Assembly: GCF_020178975.1 (NCBI RefSeq)
Contig: NZ_JAHXBU010000043.1
Location: 162,867-226,866, forward strand
DNA length: 64,000 bases
Direction of reading: 5' to 3'
DNA from: Cesiribacter sp. SM1
Lineage (GTDB): Bacteria > Bacteroidota > Bacteroidia > Cytophagales > Cyclobacteriaceae
Part shown: positions 8,801-17,248 of the stretch, one piece after another
Position numbering within the stretch: the stretch's first letter is position 1
How the letters are laid out: each line of letters begins with the position of its first letter
The notes under the pieces: model-generated
What the model saw: the letters and a program-made list of their open reading frames with translations, nothing else
What the model was told of the DNA's origin: nothing
Databases searched by the model: none
Translations under genes and position numbers: made by a program

Positions 8801-9975
8801 AGTTTAGCTTTGCCACGGTTGTTATAGAGCACTGCATCGGCCAGGCCTGCAGCTTCTGTTTTATCATAGGCTGTTACCGCTTTTGCGTACTGCTCTGCTT
8901 TAAAATAGGAATCTCCCAGCATCTTTAGCGCGGCAGGCTCTTTCAGTCCTCCATCAATTGCACGCTGTAGATCGGCAGCAGCAGCGGCTGCATTGCCTGT
9001 TTCGTAGAAGCCCAGCCCTCGGGCATATAATACTTCGGTGCCGGCCACTCTTAGTTCTATGGCCTTGTTCAGGTCTGCCAGGGATTTCTCCCAGCTTTTT
9101 TGCTTTGTGTAGATTAAACCACGGCCTGCGAAAGCTTCACCAGCAGTAGCCTGCTGCTTTATTACTTCTGTAAAAGCAGCAACAGCCTCATTATCGCTGC
9201 CGGTTTTGGCATAGGTTTGGGCCAGCAACAGGCGCAGGGGCACATCCTGGGGAAACACAACGGTGGCCTTCTTTAGATAAGATTGCGCATCACCCTCCTG
9301 CTTACGCGCAAGGGCACTTAAGCCCCTGATATAGCTGTAGTCAAAGCGATTGCTTTTGTTCCAGGCTTTTAAGGTACTATTTACATCATTCAGCTTGCGG
9401 AGCTTATCGGCTGTTACTACAAATGCAGGCCCTTCTTCGAGCATTACCACTATGCCCGCCAGCTCACCATTTGCCAGCACAAGCGGCGCACCGCTTACCA
9501 GCTCGGGTGTAGCATTGAGGAGCACAACAGAACCGTAACCTGTTACATCGGTAGTGGTAACTTTTGCAGTTCCTGCAGAAACAGCACGTGGCTCGGGAGC
9601 TGTGTACCAGTTTAGCTGTGCCGGTATGTTGCCGTTACCTGCTAGCAGGAGCTTGAATTTGGTGCTCTGGTTGTTATCAATCGTAAAGCGTACCAGGCCG
9701 GTATAAGGGTCGGCCGCTTCGATGCGCTGCAGCTGATGAGTGGTGCTGTCTACAGTTTTAAGACGGGCTGTTTCTGCACCTTCCAGCAGGCTTGCATGCA
9801 CTACGCCTCTACCTGCATCATCAACAAAGAAGCCTGTACCCGCTTTCAGGCGGCTTCCCTGTGCATTGAAGGTTTCAATAAAAAAGACACTGCTGTTTTT
9901 TTGCTGAGCCTGCAACAGGAGATTCCCCTGCAGCAGCAGACACAAAAAAGCTAAGAGAGAGGCTATGTATTTCAT
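5842..9975 (-). CDS. Giant secreted TPR protein with degenerate trypsin-like N-terminal domain
   Basis: The 1377-residue protein starts with a signal peptide (1-24, cut near LLLQAQQ). Residues 28-200 look like a trypsin-like fold: GTGFFVDD at 46-53 and SGAPLV at 161-166 line up with the family's GSGFF and S-G-G-P-L segments. Ser161 is kept, but the position of the catalytic His appears to be Ser, so it is probably not a protease. From about 215 to the end there are roughly 34 tetratricopeptide repeats, many with the pattern AI-DYNKAI/YFNRG, giving a long superhelical scaffold in the periplasm or on the cell surface. Function unknown; protein binding is likely. It is monocistronic with a strong terminator. 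The repeats make sequence errors and recombination likely. Confidence 0.85.
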   Translation of the reverse strand: MKYIASLLAFLCLLLQGNLLLQAQQKNSSVFFIETFNAQGSRLKAGTGFFVDDAGRGVVHASLLEGAETARLKTVDSTTHQLQRIEAADPYTGLVRFTIDNNQSTKFKLLLAGNGNIPAQLNWYTAPEPRAVSAGTAKVTTTDVTGYGSVVLLNATPELVSGAPLVLANGELAGIVVMLEEGPAFVVTADKLRKLNDVNSTLKAWNKSNRFDYSYIRGLSALARKQEGDAQSYLKKATVVFPQDVPLRLLLAQTYAKTGSDNEAVAAFTEVIKQQATAGEAFAGRGLIYTKQKSWEKSLADLNKAIELRVAGTEVLYARGLGFYETGNAAAAAADLQRAIDGGLKEPAALKMLGDSYFKAEQYAKAVTAYDKTEAAGLADAVLYNNRGKAKLLQNQLAGAIADFGKAIQQNPQYGKAYLNRADAYYQQKQWKEAAADYEKAIANGEKEADTHAKAATAFLELQQWQQAISYYDKARSAGYNKEDLFAGRGKARLALQDWAAAATDLEAVVNAGKGDAQIHTGLGTAQYHQKNWSKAVDNLTIALRSGSVPQLLAYRGLAYYHQQQADKAFPDLDKAIEGGVKDAATFAARGDLHLAASRYAPAIADFDKALAAGASDPGLYLKRGKAQLLSGNAAAAITDLNKALQADSRLQEAYWLRGKALFSQKKTTEAIADLQKAEAAGVQEAELYSMLALGLYEGGQKEQALPYLDKAIAKGVKDQKIFRYRGLIMLEKQQYKSAEREFTQAIDLGDKSAEAYTGRAEAYYQQKNYSAAIADWQLGEKIKPLSPEQQAQRGNAYYEQKEWSAAAADLQAIAATAAGNGELMLKLGNAYVALEKPAEAIKAFEGAEAKGVKTAALYYARGRARQQLKQNDAAVADYSKAIALDAEFAKAYAGRGLLKFAAGDAAGAQPDLQKAVSLGENSKEVLSALGLCQYKAGAYADAVATLDKAVTAGAAENEVFAARGNSRYFLKQYTEALPDLNRAIQGGADDMQIWLSRGISRYETKELAAAKEDLDKAIAKGAKDAAAYHHRGHALYEAKDLEAALADFSEAIRLKPDYADAYTQRANTYFRKDAYAEAIADYDKAVQLGVSDKVVLNNRGKAKFNLKQYDGAITDYTAALALDKGYTKALYNRGLAYYEKGDSQKAFADLRELEQLEEPAPETLNLMADISFKDKQWDKSIDYFQRSIDKGVKNADLYYKMGYAQLEVNEYQDALGSFTQSILIDDKQLASYKKRSQLYLMMQQNRLAMADLDRVIKLNPSDTNAYYNRGTIRNSEKSFAGAVEDYTKVLELNPNDHGAYFLRGNAQMGMEKWEAAFNDFTRALKIDSTQPEYTRNRGYVKFQLGDREGACTDWVEASGKGDSKAKFYLNQHCKSN

Positions 9976-10032
9976 TTCAGACCCATTATGGTATTTGCAG
10001 AATACAAAATAGATGGGTTTGGACCTGAATAC

Positions 10033-10060
10033 AAAAAAAGGCCCCTTCAGATCGGGGCCT
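10033..10060 (-). terminator. Terminator-like hairpin 1 upstream of TPR gene
   Basis: Minus-strand AGGCCCC (10060 to 10054) pairs with GGGGCCT (10045 to 10039) across an 8-base loop and is followed by a T run at 10039-10033. Confidence 0.65.
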
Positions 10061-10141
10061 ATCTCTTTTCAAACATTACATAGCTAAGTTATTTCTAAAC
10101 ATTGGCAGCTACCCAGGTGTATGCAGATCCAAAATCAGAAC

Positions 10142-10177
10142 AAAAAAAAGGCCCGCAGTCTTTCGATCTGCGAGCCT
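10142..10177 (-). terminator. Terminator-like hairpin 2 upstream of TPR gene
   Basis: Minus-strand GGCTCGCAG (10176-10168) pairs with CTGCGGGCC (10158-10150) with one mismatch, 9-base loop, followed by eight T at 10149-10142. Confidence 0.65.
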
Positions 10178-10397
10178 CGTTGTTCACCCTTAACCATTAA
10201 CCTATCAATATTATTATATACACGGCAAAGAAGAGTAGTCCCACTATAGTGGACTTAATGGTAGTAATTTTCCGCTCCATACATTCCCAATAATTACTGT
10301 AGTTTAAAAAATTGATGCCCTAAGGCTTCAAAGAACTTGTATACACATAATACGTTCTTCAGCAGCCGGAAGTTGTTGTTAGAACGTTATATTTCTC

Positions 10398-10429
10398 AAA
10401 AAAAATACCCGGCCAAAGGGGCCGGGTAC
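10398..10429 (-). terminator. Intrinsic terminator of lpdA
   Basis: Minus-strand TACCCGGCC (10428-10420) pairs with GGCCGGGTA (10414-10406), 5-base loop, followed by eight T at 10405-10398, 25 bp after the lpdA stop. Confidence 0.85.
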
Positions 10430-10453
10430 TCAACCAAAACATATCTATCTGGC

Positions 10454-11848
10454 TTACAAATGAATAACTTCGTCGTAAGCCGCTGCAGTTGCTTCCATTA
10501 CAGCTTCACTCATGGTTGGGTGCGGATGCACTGCTTTCAGTACCTCATGGCCGGTTGTTTCAAGTTTACGGGCCACTACTACTTCGGCAATCATTTCAGT
10601 TACATTGGCACCTATCATATGAGCGCCTAGCCACTCGCCATACTTGGCATCATAAATTACTTTTACAAAGCCATCTTTGGCACCAGCGGCACTTGCCTTA
10701 CCAGAAGCCGAGAATGGGAATTTACCCACCTTTACTTCGTAACCTGCTTCCCGGGCAGCCTTTTCGGTATAGCCAACTGATGCAATTTCAGGAGAGCAGT
10801 AGGTACAGCCCGGAATGTTGCGGTAGTCCAGTGGTTCGGGGCTGTGGCCTGCAATTTTTTCCACGCAGATGATACCTTCGGCAGAGGCTACGTGTGCCAG
10901 GGCCGGACCAGGTACTATATCGCCAATGGCATAAACACCTGGCACAGAAGTACGGTAGAATTCATCTACCACCACACGGCCACGATCGGTTTTAACCCCT
11001 ACCTGCTCCAGGCCAATGCCTTCCAGGTTGGTGCTTACGCCTACGGCAGAAAGTACTACATCACACTCGAGCTGCTGCTCGCCTTTGGCTGTTTTAACCG
11101 TTACTTTGCAGCCTTTGCCGCTGGTATCCACCTTGGTTACTTCAGAAGAAACCATGATGTCGATACCTGATTTTTTATAGTTCTTCTCCAGCTGTTTAGA
11201 AACCTCCTCATCCTCTACCGGCACAATGCGGTCCATAAACTCAACGATGGTTACCTTGGTGCCAATGCTGTTGTAGACATATGCAAACTCAACACCTATG
11301 GCACCAGAGCCTACTACGATCATGCTTTTTGGCTGCTCTGCCAGGCTCATGGCCTCACGGTAGCCGATAATTTTTTTACCATCCTGCTTCAGGTTGGGCA
11401 GTTCGCGGCTGCGGCCACCGGTAGCCAGCATAATATGCTTGGCTTTATAATCCTGCTTTTTGCCCCCTTCGTCAGTTACTTCTACCGTATCTTTGGCTTT
11501 AAGCTTACCAAAGCCGGCAATGTGATCAATTTTATTTTTACGGAACAGGAACTGAATACCTTTGCTCATGCCGTTGGCAACATCGCGGCTACGCTTGATG
11601 ATGGCGCCAAAATCGGCCTTGGCTTCGCCTACAGAAATACCATAGTCTTTGGCATGGTTGATATATTCAAACACCTGGGCACTTTTTATCAGGGCTTTGG
11701 TAGGAATACACCCCCAGTTAAGGCAAACACCTCCCAGGCTTTCTTTTTCCACCACCCCTACCTTCATACCCAGCTGAGAGGCACGGATGGCTGCTACGTA
11801 CCCGCCCGGGCCGCTGCCTATAACAATAAGATCATATTGAGTTGCCAT
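10454..11848 (-). CDS. lpdA: Dihydrolipoyl dehydrogenase (E3)
   Basis: Flavoprotein that reoxidises lipoyl groups of 2-oxoacid dehydrogenase and glycine cleavage complexes with NAD. The 464-residue protein has the FAD-binding GSGPGGYVAA at 11-20, the redox pair Cys42/Cys47 in GGVCLNWGCIPT, the NAD-binding GSGAIGVEFA, and the C-terminal active-site HPHPTMSE with His443 and Glu448. An in-frame ATG at 11890 would add 14 residues; the start at 11848 is preferred because the protein then begins MATQYDLIVIG like its relatives and a promoter box lies 40 bases upstream. No E1/E2 genes are adjacent, as is common in this phylum. Confidence 0.96.
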   Translation of the reverse strand: MATQYDLIVIGSGPGGYVAAIRASQLGMKVGVVEKESLGGVCLNWGCIPTKALIKSAQVFEYINHAKDYGISVGEAKADFGAIIKRSRDVANGMSKGIQFLFRKNKIDHIAGFGKLKAKDTVEVTDEGGKKQDYKAKHIMLATGGRSRELPNLKQDGKKIIGYREAMSLAEQPKSMIVVGSGAIGVEFAYVYNSIGTKVTIVEFMDRIVPVEDEEVSKQLEKNYKKSGIDIMVSSEVTKVDTSGKGCKVTVKTAKGEQQLECDVVLSAVGVSTNLEGIGLEQVGVKTDRGRVVVDEFYRTSVPGVYAIGDIVPGPALAHVASAEGIICVEKIAGHSPEPLDYRNIPGCTYCSPEIASVGYTEKAAREAGYEVKVGKFPFSASGKASAAGAKDGFVKVIYDAKYGEWLGAHMIGANVTEMIAEVVVARKLETTGHEVLKAVHPHPTMSEAVMEATAAAYDEVIHL

Positions 11849-11887
11849 AAAAATTATTACGGATAAATACTGCTTTTTAACAGAGGC

Positions 11888-11895
11888 CAAATTTA
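11888..11895 (-). promoter_or_regulatory. -7 box (TAAATTTG) of lpdA
   Basis: Exact TAnnTTTG match on the minus strand, 39 bases upstream of the ATG at 11848. No clear -33 element. Its place supports the shorter lpdA start, as the upstream ATG at 11890 overlaps the promoter. Confidence 0.45.
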
Positions 11896-12151
11896 AGGCA
11901 AAACATGAGCTTAAAAAAACTTAATGTTGTACGTTTCTGATGTTTTGCGTTTTTTGTGCCCGAATTGCCAGCAGCCGTCTGTTTATGAACAACGGCCTGT
12001 TGGCGAAGATTAGAGTATATTGTACATGGTATACAGATTGCCGGCAGTTGAGATTTTCCACTTATGATCATTACCGCTTACTTTCCATATACCATATACT
12101 TGTATTATATACCAACTGAGTACACTCACTGAAGACTTAAATTAAAAACAA
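11896..12151. other. Divergent intergenic region lpdA/fabG
   Basis: AT-rich upstream region shared by lpdA (left) and fabG (right). Apart from the lpdA -7 box nothing certain is seen; a TATACTTG at about 12096, one mismatch from the -7 consensus, is a weak fabG promoter candidate. Confidence 0.3.
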
Positions 12152-12898
12152 ATGAAATTATTGGAAGGGAAAGTGGCACTGGTAACAGGTGCATCAAAAG
12201 GAATAGGACGCTCCATTGCCCTGAAATATGCAGAACAGGGTGCTGCCGTAGCTTTTACCTACCTCTCTAGTGTAGAAAAGGGCCAGGCCCTGGAAGATGA
12301 GCTGAAAGCACAGGGGGTGAATGCCAAAGGCTACCGCTCCAATGCGGCCGATTATGCTGCTGCCGAAGAACTGATCAATGCAGTGGTAGCAGATTTTGGC
12401 AAACTGGATATCCTGGTAAACAATGCCGGCATTACGCGCGATAACCTCCTGATGCGCATGAACGAGCAGATGTGGGACGAGGTAATCAATACCAACCTGA
12501 AGAGCTGTTTTAACACCGTAAAGGCTGCCACCCGCACCTTTATGAAGCAAAAGAGCGGCAGCATCATCAACATGACATCTGTAGTTGGGCTTAAAGGCAA
12601 TGCCGGGCAGGCCAACTACGCTGCTTCCAAGGCTGGCATCATTGGCTTTACCAAATCGGTGGCACTGGAACTGGGCAGCCGCAACATTCGCAGCAATGCT
12701 ATTGCTCCAGGCTTTATCGAAACCGAAATGACCGAAGTACTGGACGAAAAAACTGTACAGAGCTGGCGGGATGCCATTCCGCTTAAGCGTGGCGGCAGAC
12801 CAGAAGATATTGCCGACTGTGCCGTGTTTTTAGGCTCCGACATGAGCGCCTATATTACCGGCCAGGTACTGCAGGTTGATGGCGGGATGTTGACTTAA
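12152..12898 (+). CDS. fabG: 3-oxoacyl-[acyl-carrier-protein] reductase
   Basis: NADPH-dependent short-chain dehydrogenase that reduces 3-oxoacyl-ACP in fatty-acid elongation. 248 residues, the usual length. TGASKGIG at 12-19 binds the cofactor, NNAG at 90-93, and the active-site Ser143, Tyr156 and Lys160 (YAASK) are all present; the C-terminal AYITGQVLQVDGGM is typical. It stands alone rather than in a fab cluster, so a related SDR reductase role cannot be excluded, but similarity to FabG runs along the whole chain. Confidence 0.92.
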   Translation: MKLLEGKVALVTGASKGIGRSIALKYAEQGAAVAFTYLSSVEKGQALEDELKAQGVNAKGYRSNAADYAAAEELINAVVADFGKLDILVNNAGITRDNLLMRMNEQMWDEVINTNLKSCFNTVKAATRTFMKQKSGSIINMTSVVGLKGNAGQANYAASKAGIIGFTKSVALELGSRNIRSNAIAPGFIETEMTEVLDEKTVQSWRDAIPLKRGGRPEDIADCAVFLGSDMSAYITGQVLQVDGGMLT

Positions 12899-12965
12899 CA
12901 AATCCATATACTCATTAGCATTGCTGGGGTAAAACAAGAAGCTTAACCGGCAGTAACTGACCACA

Positions 12966-13005
12966 CCTAACGAAATTCCCCTTCTCCGAGAGGAATTTCG
13001 TTAGG
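12966..13005 (+). terminator. Long hairpin after fabG
   Basis: A perfect 14-bp inverted repeat, CCTAACGAAATTCC at 12966-12979 and its complement at 12992-13005, with a 12-base loop, 67 bp after fabG. There is no T run after it, so it may be a terminator of another type or an RNA-stabilising hairpin. Confidence 0.5.
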
Positions 13006-13147
13006 CTATTATCCTTCAATACGGTTATCCAGGATGCCTCCCTGTTAACACATTGTATCATTATCACATTTACATACTTCAGCAACGCAAGAACATTTAA
13101 AGCTTTTCGTTACTTTTAACTGGAGTAAAAAAAGAGAAAGAAGATAA

Positions 13148-15217
13148 ATGGATGTACGGCAATTGTTGTGGGGAGCTTCTCCCTGGTGGATTTTAGTGTG
13201 CCTGCTGGCAGGATTACTCTATGCAGGTTTACTCTACAGCCGTACCCCAACCCTCTGGAGCCGCACCACTAACTGGGGCCTGTTTGCACTGCGTTTTGTA
13301 CTGGCCAGCCTGGTATGCCTGCTGCTGCTGGAGCCCTTCCTGAAACAACTTACCCGACACGTAGAAGAACCAGTTTACCTTGTTGCCATCGATAACAGCT
13401 TATCGGTGCCTGAAGGTGGAGGACTGACCGAAGCCTCACTAAAACAGACCATTGACCGCCTGCAGCAGGAGCTCGGAGATAAAGGCCGCATTGAGCTTCG
13501 CACCCTTGAAGGAACAATCACCCAAACCGACAGTCTGAGCTTTGATGCCCAGACCACTAACCTTAGCAACCTGCTAAGCGGTGTGCGCTCCGATTATGAG
13601 AACCGTAATCTGGCGGGCGTAGTGCTGCTTTCTGATGGCATTTACAACCAGGGTATTTCTCCGGCCTTTGTTCCCTACCCTTTTCCGGTCTATAGCCTGG
13701 GTCTTGGCGATACACTGCCCAAAACAGATGTAAATCTGAAAAACCTGTACTACAACAAGGTTGCTTACCAGGGCAATCAATTCAGGGTGCGGGCAGAGAT
13801 TACCCAGAATGGTTATGAAAACCAGCCCCTTACCCTAACGGTGCGGCGTGGAAACCGGGTGCTGCAGCAAAAATCCATACGCTTTGGCCAGGGAGCTGCC
13901 CTGCTGGAGGAAGAAGTTGTGCTGGATGCCGATGAGGCCGGCCTGCAACATTATGTGTTTGAGGTAAGCGGCGCCACCGATGAGTACACCCAGAAAAATA
14001 ACACCCGCCATGCTTACATAGAGGTAGTAGAAGGTAGGGAAAAGATTTTGATTGTGGCCAACAGCCCACACCCTGATATTACAGCCTTCCGCAGGGCCAT
14101 AGAAAAAAACAAGAACTACCAGAGCTTTTTGTATATACCAGGCATCTCTGACTACCAGGAAGAAACCTACGACCTGGTTATTCTGCATGGTTTACCGGGC
14201 GGGCGCGATATTCCGCAAATGGATCAGATCCTCAAAAATGCCCGCGCCCGCTGGTACATAGTAAGCAACCAGACAGATCTGCGTGCTTTTAACCAGCAAC
14301 AGGAGCTGGTGCAGATCCAAAGCCTGCAGCGCGAGTTCGATGAAGTATTCCCGATCCTGAATGGTAATTTTGACCTCTTCACTTACCCGGGCGATTACCG
14401 CAGCAACATTGCTGCCTACCCGCCAGTGCAGGTTCCTTTTGGCCGCATCCAGACAGCCGGCTGGGGCCGAGTGCTGCTGCAGCAACGTATAGGCAGGGTA
14501 GATACAGATAAGCCACTGCTGGTGATTGGGGTGCAGGAAGAAAAGAAAACTGCCGTAATGCTGGGAGAAGGCATGTGGCAGTGGCGCTTGCAGGAATTTG
14601 CCGCCACCGAAGACTTTAAGGCTTTCGATGAAATGGTGCTCAAAACCGTTCAGCTCTTGTCTGCCCGAGACGACCGCCGCCGCTTTAAGGTGTACCCGCT
14701 GGAAGAAGAAGTGCTGGATACCGAAGGAGTAACCTTTGAAACTGAAGTCTACAACCAGGCCTATGAACGCATCTGGGGACAGGCTGTAAACCTGCTGATT
14801 ACCGACGAAGGCGGAAAACAGTACCGCTACAGCTATCAGAACACCCGCAATAACCCACGCTACACCGTACAAAACCTGCCCGCAGGCGTGTATCAGTACA
14901 GGGCCTCTACCGAGTTGAATGGAGAAACCCATACCGCTAGCGGCCGCTTCAGTGTGCAAAACCTGCAGCTCGAGTCACTGGAACTAACCGCCAATCATAA
15001 CCTGCTGCGATCCATTTCAGATAAAACAGGCGGCCGGTACTATCATTACCAGCAGGAAGACGGGCTGATACAGGAACTTAAGGAACTGGAAGCAAAGAAT
15101 GTGATTACGGCAGACGAAGCCTACGAATCGGTACTGAACCTGGAGTGGCTCCTGGTCCTGATTCTTTTACTCATCAGTGCAGAGTGGTTTGTAAGAAAGT
15201 ATAACGGCGGATATTAG
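13148..15217 (+). CDS. Membrane-anchored VWA-domain protein
   Basis: 689 residues. Two N-terminal membrane helices (about 12-30 and 43-62) are followed by a von Willebrand A-type domain: the MIDAS motif D-x-S-x-S is seen at Asp82-Ser84-Ser86 (IDNSLS) and the third metal ligand in LLSDGIYNQG at Asp163. After that comes a long beta-rich, Ig-like region of about 400 residues, then a last membrane helix (about 664-682) with a short basic tail. The plan resembles membrane VWA proteins often found near MoxR/Bat genes in Bacteroidota, but no moxR is present here. It probably presents a large periplasmic domain. Function unknown. Confidence 0.7.
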   Translation: MDVRQLLWGASPWWILVCLLAGLLYAGLLYSRTPTLWSRTTNWGLFALRFVLASLVCLLLLEPFLKQLTRHVEEPVYLVAIDNSLSVPEGGGLTEASLKQTIDRLQQELGDKGRIELRTLEGTITQTDSLSFDAQTTNLSNLLSGVRSDYENRNLAGVVLLSDGIYNQGISPAFVPYPFPVYSLGLGDTLPKTDVNLKNLYYNKVAYQGNQFRVRAEITQNGYENQPLTLTVRRGNRVLQQKSIRFGQGAALLEEEVVLDADEAGLQHYVFEVSGATDEYTQKNNTRHAYIEVVEGREKILIVANSPHPDITAFRRAIEKNKNYQSFLYIPGISDYQEETYDLVILHGLPGGRDIPQMDQILKNARARWYIVSNQTDLRAFNQQQELVQIQSLQREFDEVFPILNGNFDLFTYPGDYRSNIAAYPPVQVPFGRIQTAGWGRVLLQQRIGRVDTDKPLLVIGVQEEKKTAVMLGEGMWQWRLQEFAATEDFKAFDEMVLKTVQLLSARDDRRRFKVYPLEEEVLDTEGVTFETEVYNQAYERIWGQAVNLLITDEGGKQYRYSYQNTRNNPRYTVQNLPAGVYQYRASTELNGETHTASGRFSVQNLQLESLELTANHNLLRSISDKTGGRYYHYQQEDGLIQELKELEAKNVITADEAYESVLNLEWLLVLILLLISAEWFVRKYNGGY

Positions 15218-15355
15218 TTTTCTCACTTATTTCTGTTTTGGGAACAATTTAAGTAGCTTGGGTCATGGCTCTTTGGTTACTTCGATGGCTGTAGCCGCTA
15301 TGGCAGCTAACCAGTATATCCTTTTTTAAAAAGCTGTTCACCTGAATAACCTGTT

Positions 15356-17134
15356 ATGCAGCGCGTCTTTTTTTCCCTGCTCCTCCTACTGCTTTCCACT
15401 TTCTGCTTTGCACAGAATACGGTAAGCATCAGCGGTACCATCAGGGGCAATGCTCTTGATTCCATTGCACTTGGCAACACCAAAGTGGCCATAGGCGCTA
15501 ATGGATCCTTTAGCTTTAAACCACAGCTTCAAAAGCCACAGTACCAGACATTAACCTATGGCCAGGAGGCTGTTGAGCTATACCTGGAGCCTGGCAAAAG
15601 CCTGCTTTTATCCTTTGATGGAAACAACTTCCCTCTTAGCCTTAGGTACAGTGGGGAGCTGGCTATTGTAAACCAGTACCTGCTGCAACAAAAAGACATT
15701 AACCAGCAGGTACAGCAGTACTTAAGTCAGCACTGGGGAGCACTTTTCTCTAAACAGGAGCCTGCATTTATTGCAACCCTGGATTCGCTACGCAACCTCT
15801 ATTTAAAGCCCCTCAACGATTTGCTCTATAAAGACCGCAGCCTGCACCCCTGGTTTTTAACACAGCAGCGTACCGATCTTACCTATCCCTTTGACCGATG
15901 GCTGCTGATGTACCCCGAGGTACACCGCCGGTATACGGGCCAAACGGTAAGCCTTAGCCCTAAATCAGAAGCACACCTGTACAAAGCCGATCTGAACGAC
16001 CCCAGGCTGCTGGAGTTCGAGAGTTACAAAGACTTTGTGAGGGACTACCTCTACCAGATTGTTCAGCAGGAGTTTATTACCCATGTAGATAAAAAGGGCA
16101 TGGATAACAAATGGCTCTATGCTGCCTTCAAAACGGTGCCGCGGGTTATAAAAAACAGGCCGGTGCAGGAGTTCTGGCTCTACGATTATATGTACCGTCA
16201 CCTGGAAGACTATGGGGTTAAAAACATCGACAGCCTTTACACGGCATTTACCTCCCTGGTACGAAATCCTGCCTATCGCAATACCATAAAGGAAATGTAC
16301 GAACAGCAAAAGCAGGAGCGGGAAAAAATGCTTAGCAGAGTGTATCGCGAGGTAGACGGACACAAGCTGCTGGCTTTTATCACCCAGCCGGAAGACCTGA
16401 AAAAGGGCGAGCGAAGGCCTGCCATGGTATATGTACACGGCGGCAGTGGCAATATGGGCAAGCCCGACTGGCATTTTACCAACTCCCCCCACGGCTTTGT
16501 TAGCATTGCTGTTGAATACAGGTTACGCGACCGCCAGGGCACGCTACCCCCTGAGCAGGTATCAGATATCAGGGCTTTCTTTCGCTGGTTGCGCCAGCAT
16601 GCCGATGAGCTGGGGATAGATACAAGCCGCATTGTGGCATCGGGTAATTCCAATGGCGGCTTTTTACTTCTGAATGCTGCCATGGCACCCCCACAACTTG
16701 TGCAAAAGCTGCAGGCTTCTGCTGCTGTAGCAGCAACTTCTGGTGATGTAGCAACAACCTCTGCTGCTAAAAAAGGGGAAGAATTAAACCCCGCACCAAA
16801 TGCTGTTATTTTGCAGGCAGCAGGATTTGATGCTACGGTAAACAACTGGTGGGACAAATACGTGAGTGATCAGGCACTGGTGCAGCAGGTTAATCCTACC
16901 GAACATGTACGTGCAGGCCTGCCTCCCATGCTGGTTATACACGGCACCGAAGATCAGTCTGTACCCTATTCTACCGCCAAAGCCTTTGTTGAAAAAATGG
17001 AAGCTGCCGGTAATCCCATTGAGTTTCTGACACTGGAGGGAAGCCCCCATCACCTATGGGCCATTCCATACTTCAATAATCAGGCAAAAGCAAAACAAGA
17101 GGCCTGGCTTCGCGAGTTAGGTTATATAAAGTAG
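15356..17134 (+). CDS. Secreted alpha/beta hydrolase (prolyl-oligopeptidase / esterase-like)
   Basis: 592 residues with a clear signal peptide (1-20, ending TFCFAQ). The N-terminal part (20-330) is not recognised and has beta-rich then helical character. The C-terminal third is an alpha/beta-hydrolase: oxyanion HGGSGNMG at 361-368, nucleophile Ser432 in GNSNG, acid Asp533 in GTEDQS and His565 or His566 in SPHHLW. This is the BD-FAE/acetyl-esterase-like and S9-type set. It probably removes acyl groups or cleaves peptides in the periplasm. It is not clearly co-transcribed with its neighbours. Confidence 0.8.
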   Translation: MQRVFFSLLLLLLSTFCFAQNTVSISGTIRGNALDSIALGNTKVAIGANGSFSFKPQLQKPQYQTLTYGQEAVELYLEPGKSLLLSFDGNNFPLSLRYSGELAIVNQYLLQQKDINQQVQQYLSQHWGALFSKQEPAFIATLDSLRNLYLKPLNDLLYKDRSLHPWFLTQQRTDLTYPFDRWLLMYPEVHRRYTGQTVSLSPKSEAHLYKADLNDPRLLEFESYKDFVRDYLYQIVQQEFITHVDKKGMDNKWLYAAFKTVPRVIKNRPVQEFWLYDYMYRHLEDYGVKNIDSLYTAFTSLVRNPAYRNTIKEMYEQQKQEREKMLSRVYREVDGHKLLAFITQPEDLKKGERRPAMVYVHGGSGNMGKPDWHFTNSPHGFVSIAVEYRLRDRQGTLPPEQVSDIRAFFRWLRQHADELGIDTSRIVASGNSNGGFLLLNAAMAPPQLVQKLQASAAVAATSGDVATTSAAKKGEELNPAPNAVILQAAGFDATVNNWWDKYVSDQALVQQVNPTEHVRAGLPPMLVIHGTEDQSVPYSTAKAFVEKMEAAGNPIEFLTLEGSPHHLWAIPYFNNQAKAKQEAWLRELGYIK

Positions 17135-17248
17135 TATTGCAGTTCTGCTTACAAACCAGCACCTTCATTTTTATCATCAACAGATGAATGGCTGCTGTGG
17201 AAGTGTAGCTGTATACCCTAATATTAACCAATCTTTTTAAAGAAATAG

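Larger units (their letters stand above)
9976..10453. other. Intergenic region with three minus-strand terminator hairpins
   Basis: 478 bp between the TPR gene and lpdA with no convincing ORF. It holds three successive hairpin-plus-T-run structures, all pointing left (listed separately), and a 12-bp perfect palindrome CCACTATAGTGG at 10241-10252. Two terminators have no gene between them and lpdA's own terminator, so short RNAs may be made here. Confidence 0.55.

Noticed and set aside
8194..8928. 244-residue plus-strand ORF inside the TPR gene
   Set aside because: The repeated codon pattern of the TPR gene opens long frames on the other strand; the Cys/Phe-rich translation has no domain.
14192..14959. 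255-residue minus-strand ORF inside the VWA gene
   Set aside because: Antisense of a gene with clear membrane helices and a MIDAS motif.
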